Positions 6,737 through 11,700 of a DNA stretch of 11,700 nt are shown here, piece by piece. Below the pieces are notes generated by a model. It searched no databases and had not been told where the DNA came from. It saw only the letters and a program-made list of their open reading frames with translations. Origin of the DNA: Bacteroidota bacterium (GTDB lineage: Bacteria; Bacteroidota; Bacteroidia; Bacteroidales; Prolixibacteraceae); assembly GCA_030706665.1 (NCBI GenBank), contig JAUZOB010000077.1, positions 1-11,700 on the forward strand. Reading direction: 5' to 3'. Within the stretch, counting starts at the first letter, position 1; the number at the start of each line of letters is the position of its first letter. Position numbers and translations under genes: made by a program.

Positions 6737-8755
6737 ATGATAAAGTCAATTAAAAAAACAATCATTGTTTCTATTATTCTTTTAATGGGGGTTGGGGGTA
6801 TCTTTCAATCTTGTTCCTTTCTGGACATTGATCCTTATACAACTGATTTGTTTACCCTTGATACAATTTTCGTCAAAAAAGAATATGCCCAAAAGTATCT
6901 TAACAATGTTTATAGCTACATGGTCGATTACGGAAACGATACACCCTGGGGACATAATAGTATGCCCTGGAATTATATTACTGATGAAGCCCTTGTCGGG
7001 TATAAGAGGCAGGCGCATATTTACAATTATTTTTGCAATAATGAGATGACCGCTCAGGATCTCGGGAACTTTGATCGATGGGATTATTTTTACGAAGGAA
7101 TCCGCAAAGCCAATACTTTTATACAAAGGATTAATGCATGTAAGGAAGTAAGTACGGCACAACGTTCCGAATGGATTGGAGAAGCGACCTTTGTCAAAGC
7201 CTGTGTGTATTTTGAATTGATGCTGGCACATGGTCCGGTTCCTATTGTACCTGATAATCCGGTTAGTTTTGATACCCCGATTAATAAATTGATGGTAGAG
7301 CGGAATACCTGGGATGAATGTAGCAATTATGTATCGAATCTATTGGAAACCGCAATTAAATTATTGCCGAACCAGGTAGTAGATAACGCAGATTTTGGAA
7401 AGCCGACCAAATACGCTGCTATGGCTGTTTTGTCCAGACTTTCTCTTTATACCGCGAGTCCATTGTATAATGGAGATAATGCAGAATTTGTAAATGACTT
7501 TAAAAACAAAGCAGGAGTTCCTTATCTGAATCCGGTAAAAAGTATGGAAAAATGGGCAATTGCTGCAGCGAATGCCAAAAGATTGGTTGATTTGAAACCG
7601 AATGACTTGTATACTGTACCCAAGATGGCAAATACTCCTAATTTCCCTGTGCCGGCTGAAGAACAGGCTGACTTTCCTGATGGCGTTGGGGGGATCGATC
7701 CGTACCATTCTTATGCAGACATATTTAATGGAGAATGTGCTTTGGCTTCCACCAATAAGGAGATTCTCTTCAGTCGTCAGGCAAGTGATATTAATGCAGG
7801 GAACCAATATACTACACCCGGATTTTTGTTTGGTTGGGGAGTATACTCTATCCCACAAAATCTGGTTGATGCCTATTATATGATTGACGGACATTCTATC
7901 GACAATGCAAGTGCAGCCTATCCATATGAAACCGGATACACCGATAATGAAGTCGTTTTTTCAGGATCAAAAAGTAGTAATGGATTTACTATTCTCAGCG
8001 GTACACATAAATGGTATGTAAATCGGGAAATGCGATTCTATGCAACCGTAGCTTATAATAATTCTTACTTCCCATCCACATCAACCCCTCCTGATAAAAT
8101 TGATCAGCAGGACGGAAAGGTTGCTAAATATTTCCGCGATTCCAAAAGTGGTAAAGACTACTCATTAAACAGATCCGGAGGGGAAGCCGAAGAATATCCA
8201 ATGACCGGATACCTCTGTCGTAAATTTATTCATTATGAAGATTCATATGTTCCCGGTGGACGACAGAAACCCAAATACAATGTCGCCTATCGAATGGCAG
8301 AGGTATATCTGAATTACGTTGAGGCAATGAACGAACTGGATAAGAGCTATACCATCAATGGAATTACCGTATCCCGTAATGTCGAAGAAATGAGACATTA
8401 TTTTAACATGATTCGCCATCGTGCCGGATTACCGGGTATTACAGCTTCCGATGCTGCTGATGTGCAAAAAATGAGAGCATTAATATTACGCGAGCGACAG
8501 ATTGAATTTGCGTGGGAAAATAGAAGGTACTTTGACCTTAGACGTACGAAGACAGCTGTGATCAATGAAAATGCTCCGGTTATGGGATGTGATGTGACGG
8601 CAACAGAAGCAGAAAAGGACAAGTTTTACAACGTTATCAGAGTAAAAGAGCGGGATTGGACCTATAAAGTTTTTACTCGCAGACAGACTTTCTTGCCAAT
8701 TCCTAAACATGAGATCGATAAGAATCCGAATCTGACACAGATGCCTGGATTTTAA
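6737..8755 (+). CDS. SusD/RagB family glycan-binding outer-membrane lipoprotein
   Basis: This 672-residue SusD-family protein is expected to sit as a lid over the SusC barrel and bind the oligosaccharide before import. A lipoprotein signal peptide ends at FQSC (Cys26), followed by SFLDIDP, the usual start of mature SusD proteins. The N-terminal half contains the helical TPR-like part, seen in YFYEGIRKANTFIQRI and YAAMAVLSRLSLYTASPLYN. The C-terminal family part shows AYRMAEVYLNYVEAMNEL, then LILRERQIEFAWENRRYFDL (residues about 582-601), and ends in the family-typical LPIPKHEIDKNPNLTQMPG. Length is on the long side of the usual range. It begins 12 bp after the SusC copy 2 stop, which points to cotranscription and a matched pair. 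It is the only SusD in the window, so it may also have to serve SusC copy 1. The glycan cannot be read from the sequence. Confidence 0.96.
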   Translation: MIKSIKKTIIVSIILLMGVGGIFQSCSFLDIDPYTTDLFTLDTIFVKKEYAQKYLNNVYSYMVDYGNDTPWGHNSMPWNYITDEALVGYKRQAHIYNYFCNNEMTAQDLGNFDRWDYFYEGIRKANTFIQRINACKEVSTAQRSEWIGEATFVKACVYFELMLAHGPVPIVPDNPVSFDTPINKLMVERNTWDECSNYVSNLLETAIKLLPNQVVDNADFGKPTKYAAMAVLSRLSLYTASPLYNGDNAEFVNDFKNKAGVPYLNPVKSMEKWAIAAANAKRLVDLKPNDLYTVPKMANTPNFPVPAEEQADFPDGVGGIDPYHSYADIFNGECALASTNKEILFSRQASDINAGNQYTTPGFLFGWGVYSIPQNLVDAYYMIDGHSIDNASAAYPYETGYTDNEVVFSGSKSSNGFTILSGTHKWYVNREMRFYATVAYNNSYFPSTSTPPDKIDQQDGKVAKYFRDSKSGKDYSLNRSGGEAEEYPMTGYLCRKFIHYEDSYVPGGRQKPKYNVAYRMAEVYLNYVEAMNELDKSYTINGITVSRNVEEMRHYFNMIRHRAGLPGITASDAADVQKMRALILRERQIEFAWENRRYFDLRRTKTAVINENAPVMGCDVTATEAEKDKFYNVIRVKERDWTYKVFTRRQTFLPIPKHEIDKNPNLTQMPGF

Positions 8756-8791
8756 TATTTGATTTTTACAAAAATATAAAAGTAGATTAAT

Positions 8792-9670
8792 ATGAAAATC
8801 GAAAAATATAAGTCAAGTCTGTTTGGATTGATGATGATTTTAATAACGGCGTGTTCATCTGACTCATATGTAGATTTTGGTGAGCAGTACCAAAAGGTCG
8901 TTTATCTGGTCAATAGCAGAGATATGCTTTATACTGAAGAGTATATGTATGGAAAAGAAGACAATTCAATGTCGTTTTCTGCATATTGTGGTGGTACTGA
9001 AGCGATTAAAAATGATTTAATTGTAAAATTACGTAGAGCGCCTGAGGCACTTGATTCATTAAACCACATTGAATCATTGGGAAATCCTTTGTATGTAGAT
9101 AAGGTGTTACTTCCGAAGAGTAATTACACGTTCACTGATTCTACGATTACGATCAAAGCCGGTAAAACCTATGGAGTGCTAAAAGTGCCGTTTGTTACAA
9201 CTGGTTTAGACCCTGACAAACAATATGTACTCCCGCTTAAAATCGTTTCTAACAGCGAAGGATATGACATCAACAAAGAGTTGAATACGCTGATTTATGA
9301 AGTCAAAATGATAAATGGCTTTTCTGGTGATTACTCCGGAAGCTCCACTGAATTGCCCAAAACAATTCGTTCGGTGCAACCGGTATTAAAAGCGATGTCG
9401 AAAAATACCGTCCGAATGCCAATTCATACCCTTTCGGATGAAGTGACTAATTTGGATACCAATTTCATGCTTTTGACCATTGCCGATGATAGTACAACCG
9501 TGACGATTACTCCTTGGGGAAATGCCAAAGTAATAGATTTAGGCGGAAGTACTTATGATAAGGTTAAACAGTCTTTTGAATTGCATTATTCTTTTACCAA
9601 CGGTGGAGGAACAGTGTATACGATTACCGAGAAAATCGTAAATCTGGATGCTAAAACAGAAGAAGAATAG
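8792..9670 (+). CDS. BT_3044-like surface lipoprotein (DUF1735 plus DUF4361 type)
   Basis: This 292-residue lipoprotein has a short signal peptide and lipobox ITAC (Cys21), followed by SSDSYVDFGEQY. Residues about 35-172 fit the DUF1735 (BT_3987-like N-terminal) beta-sandwich; useful landmarks are VYLVNSRDMLY, LPKSNYTF and a VPFVTTGLDPDKQYVLPLKI segment. Residues about 175-288 fit the DUF4361 (BT_3044-like C-terminal) domain, starting at NGFSGDYSGS and containing LTIADDSTTVTITPWG. Proteins of this kind are commonly encoded just after susC/susD genes and are presumed accessory glycan-binding proteins on the cell surface; no catalytic residues are evident. It starts 36 bp after SusD without a visible terminator, so it is probably in the same transcript. 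The family assignment is by recognition of sequence style and gene context, and the ligand is unknown. Confidence 0.82.
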   Translation: MKIEKYKSSLFGLMMILITACSSDSYVDFGEQYQKVVYLVNSRDMLYTEEYMYGKEDNSMSFSAYCGGTEAIKNDLIVKLRRAPEALDSLNHIESLGNPLYVDKVLLPKSNYTFTDSTITIKAGKTYGVLKVPFVTTGLDPDKQYVLPLKIVSNSEGYDINKELNTLIYEVKMINGFSGDYSGSSTELPKTIRSVQPVLKAMSKNTVRMPIHTLSDEVTNLDTNFMLLTIADDSTTVTITPWGNAKVIDLGGSTYDKVKQSFELHYSFTNGGGTVYTITEKIVNLDAKTEEE

Positions 9671-9806
9671 AACCAATATGAATTATCAGATTTTGAATAT
9701 CTTCAATATTAGCGATCAACGTAGATAATTTAGCAAGAATCTATTATTATAGGTTACCCCTAATTCACAACCTGTCTATATTTTAAAATCACCCCAAAAT
9801 CTTAAG

Positions 9807-9830
9807 CCCCTCTCTATACATAGAGAGGGG
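9807..9830. repeat. GC-rich perfect palindrome with flanking cccc/gggg tracts
   Basis: Bases 9807-9817 (cccctctctat) and 9820-9830 (atagagagggg) are perfect complements separated by two bases, giving a 10-11 bp stem with a tight loop. Outside it, acccc at 9791-9795 faces ggggt at 9835-9839, allowing an interrupted extension. GC-rich hairpins of this look recur between genes in some Bacteroidota genomes, so I favour a short interspersed extragenic repeat. Neither side is followed by a clean T run, so terminator function is uncertain, although its place after the lipoprotein gene would suit one. Confidence 0.6.
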
Positions 9831-9912
9831 ATAAGGGGTTGCCTTGATGAAAAAGGGGATAGATTTAAAGCGTTAATAAGTGATTTGCGTGTAATTGCAA
9901 GAATGTTAATGT

Positions 9913-9922
9913 GCTAATTAGC
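9913..9922. promoter_or_regulatory. 10-bp palindrome gctaattagc, possible operator
   Basis: A perfect 10-base palindrome lies 27 bases upstream of the putative -7 element of the GH27 gene, where an activator or repressor could bind. A smaller inverted pair, ttgc at 9885-9888 and gcaa at 9897-9900, lies further upstream. Palindromes this short occur by chance, so this is only suggestive. Confidence 0.25.
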
Positions 9923-9949
9923 TGTCAAATATACATGATGTAATAAGAG

Positions 9950-9957
9950 TATGTTTG
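9950..9957 (+). promoter_or_regulatory. Putative Bacteroidota promoter -7 element for the GH27 gene
   Basis: The octamer tatgtttg matches the Bacteroidota primary sigma factor -7 consensus TAnnTTTG exactly and is 27 bases before the GH27 start codon, giving a short leader of about 20 bases. No good TTTG-type -33 element lies at the expected distance (bases about 9925-9932 read tcaaatat), which would fit an activator-dependent promoter. The match is seen; promoter activity is inferred. Confidence 0.45.
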
Positions 9958-9984
9958 ATAAACCAAATAATTGAACAATTATTT

Positions 9985-11700
9985 ATGAAACATCTATTGA
10001 TATTTATTCTTTTCCTGATGCTTTGTCTTCCGGGAAAATCACAAAATGTAAAATGGTTGGATGAGTTGAACGTGGATTACATGTCTGCTGGATGGTCTAA
10101 CAGTAAAGCCAATAAGTCTATTGCCGGGAATCCTTTAAAAGTTGCAGGTAGCTCTTTCCAACGCGGTGTTGGAACTCATGCAGTCAGCTCTTTCCTAATA
10201 GATTTGAATTCAAATGCTCAATTTTTCAAAGCCCAGGTTGGTGTTGATGACGAAATTGACAATGGGGCAGGGAGCCTTGAATTTGTCGTTATGGGAGACA
10301 AAAAAATATTATGGAGAAGTAATCCGATGAAAAAAGGAGATGCTCCTAAAGATTGTAATTTACCTTTAACGGGGATCAAAAAACTCGCTTTAATTGTTCT
10401 TGGGTTAGGAGACAGTAGCAATGATCATGCAGATTGGCTAAATGCTCAGATCGGATACAAAGACATTTGTCCGGTGGCAATAAAACAGATTACCCCTCCG
10501 GAAACCCCTCCTTATGTCCTTACCCCGAAGGTTTCACCATTCCCTCGTATTAATGGCGCCAAAGTATTTGGCGCTCGTCCCGGGAATCCCTTCTTATTCA
10601 AAGTTGCAGTTACTGGGAAAAGACCTATGACTATTACTGCATCAGGACTTCCCAACGGATTATCCATTGATTCTAAAACCGGAATTATTACCGGAACGAC
10701 TCCTGCTAAAGGAGAATATATCGTGAAATTAACTGCACAAAATAGTTTAGGGAAAGCAACGCGGAATCTTAAAATTGTTTCCGGCGATTTACTGGCACTC
10801 ACTCCTCCGATGGGATGGAATAGTTGGAACTGCTGGGGATTAAGTGTTGACCAGGAAAAGGTAAAAGCATCAGCCAATGCCATGATCAACAAAGGATTAA
10901 TTGAACATGGCTGGACGTTTATCAATATTGATGATGGTTGGGAAGCTCCTGAACGTGCCAGCGACGGGACCCTTAATCCGAATGCCAAATTTCCTAATAT
11001 GAAAGAATTGACAAATTATATTCATTCACAAGGATTAAAAATGGGAATTTATTCATCTCCCGGCCCAAAAACATGTGGCGGATTTCTTGGAACCTATTTA
11101 AACGAGCATAAAGATGCCAATACATGGGCAGATTGGGGAATTGATTACATTAAATATGACTGGTGCTCATATACCGATGTTGCTAAAGACTGGTCGCTTG
11201 GAGAATTACAAAAACCATACTTCGTAATGCAGGACGCGTTGAAAAAATGCCACCGGGATATTGTTTACAGCCTTTGCCAATATGGTTGGGGAAATGTATG
11301 GGAATGGGGCGCTAAAGTCAGTGGTAACCTCTGGAGAACAACAGGAGATATTACTGATACCTGGACTAGTATGAGTGGTATAGGATTCTCTCAACTTAAA
11401 AATACCGAATTTGCAGGACCCGGTCATTGGAATGACCCGGATATGCTTATCGTAGGCAAAGTGGGCTGGGGCCCAAGCCTTCATAATACTCATCTAACTC
11501 CTGATGAACAATACACCCACATTACCTTATGGTCCCTTCTTGCAGCTCCACTCCTTATTGGATGCGATATGAGCCAGCTTGACGATTTTACGCTGAATCT
11601 TCTTTGCAATGATGAGGTAATCGAAGTAAATCAGGATCCACTTGGAAAGCAAGCTTCACCAGTTAAGAACAGCAATGGTATCCAAATTTGGATGAGACCG
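9985..11700 (+). CDS. Secreted GH27 glycosidase (alpha-galactosidase-like) with NPCBM and He_PIG modules; 3' end beyond window
   Basis: The reading frame is open for 572 codons from the ATG at 9985 to the right edge. Residues 1-19 form a signal peptide cleaved near GKS-QN; Cys14 is not in a good lipobox, so the protein is probably periplasmic or exported and not a lipoprotein. Residues about 22-160 resemble an NPCBM carbohydrate-binding domain (RGVGTHAVSSF, VGVDDEIDNGAGSLEF). Residues about 178-205 match the short He_PIG-associated segment (LTPKVSPFPRINGAKVFGAR), followed by a He_PIG Ig-like domain to about 265 (GLPNGLSIDSKTGIITGT). The GH27 barrel starts at 274 (PPMGWNSWN). NIDDGW (314-319) carries the sugar-binding Asp pair, Asp392 in YIKYDWC is the expected nucleophile, and Asp455 in LWRTTGDI, with Arg451 four residues earlier, is the expected acid/base; WNDPDML follows at 482-488. 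The usual CEW-type segment reads CQYGW, with Gln432 in place of Glu. Alpha-galactosidase is likeliest, but GH27 has other specificities. The C-terminal sandwich is missing because of the window edge. Confidence 0.95.
   Translation, partial: MKHLLIFILFLMLCLPGKSQNVKWLDELNVDYMSAGWSNSKANKSIAGNPLKVAGSSFQRGVGTHAVSSFLIDLNSNAQFFKAQVGVDDEIDNGAGSLEFVVMGDKKILWRSNPMKKGDAPKDCNLPLTGIKKLALIVLGLGDSSNDHADWLNAQIGYKDICPVAIKQITPPETPPYVLTPKVSPFPRINGAKVFGARPGNPFLFKVAVTGKRPMTITASGLPNGLSIDSKTGIITGTTPAKGEYIVKLTAQNSLGKATRNLKIVSGDLLALTPPMGWNSWNCWGLSVDQEKVKASANAMINKGLIEHGWTFINIDDGWEAPERASDGTLNPNAKFPNMKELTNYIHSQGLKMGIYSSPGPKTCGGFLGTYLNEHKDANTWADWGIDYIKYDWCSYTDVAKDWSLGELQKPYFVMQDALKKCHRDIVYSLCQYGWGNVWEWGAKVSGNLWRTTGDITDTWTSMSGIGFSQLKNTEFAGPGHWNDPDMLIVGKVGWGPSLHNTHLTPDEQYTHITLWSLLAAPLLIGCDMSQLDDFTLNLLCNDEVIEVNQDPLGKQASPVKNSNGIQIWMRP

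Larger units (their letters stand above)
9671..9984. other. 314-bp intergenic region before the GH27 gene
   Basis: No convincing gene is present; the longest ATG-started reading frame I noticed is 16 codons (9678-9728) and has no family resemblance. The stretch holds a GC-rich hairpin (9807-9830), a 10-bp palindrome (9913-9922) and a -7-like promoter element (9950-9957), described separately. It breaks the tight spacing of the genes to its left and suggests that the GH27 gene forms a separate transcription unit or has an additional start. Confidence 0.7.

Noticed and set aside
7361..7894. Antisense open frame of 177 codons inside the SusD gene
   Set aside because: The sense strand encodes a clear SusD protein throughout, and the antisense product resembles no family and has no leader.
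9678..9728. Sixteen-codon frame after the BT_3044-like lipoprotein gene
   Set aside because: It is too short, with no hydrophobic segment, motif or family resemblance to support it.
9807..9830. Calling the GC-rich palindrome a definite intrinsic terminator
   Set aside because: No T run follows the stem on either strand, so it is reported as a palindromic repeat with uncertain terminator function.
10512..10988. Antisense open frame across the He_PIG and GH27 start region
   Set aside because: The + strand frame is continuous with recognisable NPCBM, He_PIG and GH27 motifs, so the reverse frame is a shadow.

Overview
The window looks like part of a polysaccharide utilization locus (PUL) of a member of the Bacteroidota. 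The evidence is the SusC/SusD-type outer-membrane genes, lipoproteins with Bacteroidota-style lipoboxes, moderate A+T content with A-rich tracts before the start codons, and a TAnnTTTG-type -7 promoter element. The sequence alone does not identify the genus. All supported genes are on the + strand.

Layout: (1) 1-2075 is the 3' two thirds of a SusC/RagA-type TonB-dependent transporter, copy 1, running in from the left edge. (2) 2175-3548 is a surface lipoprotein with an IPT/TIG domain and an NHL-type beta-propeller. (3) 3641-6724 is a complete second SusC-type transporter. Its last 690 residues align with copy 1 without a gap at about 89% identity (hand count). (4) 6737-8755 is a SusD/RagB glycan-binding lipoprotein, 12 bp behind SusC copy 2. 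(5) 8792-9670 is a BT_3044-like lipoprotein (DUF1735 plus DUF4361). (6) 9671-9984 is a 314-bp gene-free stretch with a strong GC-rich palindrome, a second short palindrome and a probable promoter. (7) From 9985 past the right edge is a secreted GH27 glycosidase with an NPCBM domain and a He_PIG immunoglobulin-like module.

Proposed joint function: the lipoproteins capture an oligosaccharide at the cell surface. SusC copy 2 with SusD, and perhaps SusC copy 1, import it by TonB-driven transport. The GH27 enzyme removes alpha-galactosyl (or related) residues. An alpha-galactoside-bearing glycan is therefore the best guess for the substrate, but it rests on one enzyme. Neither the regulator nor the other hydrolases are in the window.

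The most notable feature is the arrangement: two near-duplicate SusC genes flank an IPT/NHL lipoprotein gene, and only the second is followed by a SusD gene. I see no CRISPR array, tRNA or rRNA gene, transposase, phage gene or clearly new defence or mobile system. Apart from the SusC duplication this is an ordinary PUL segment.
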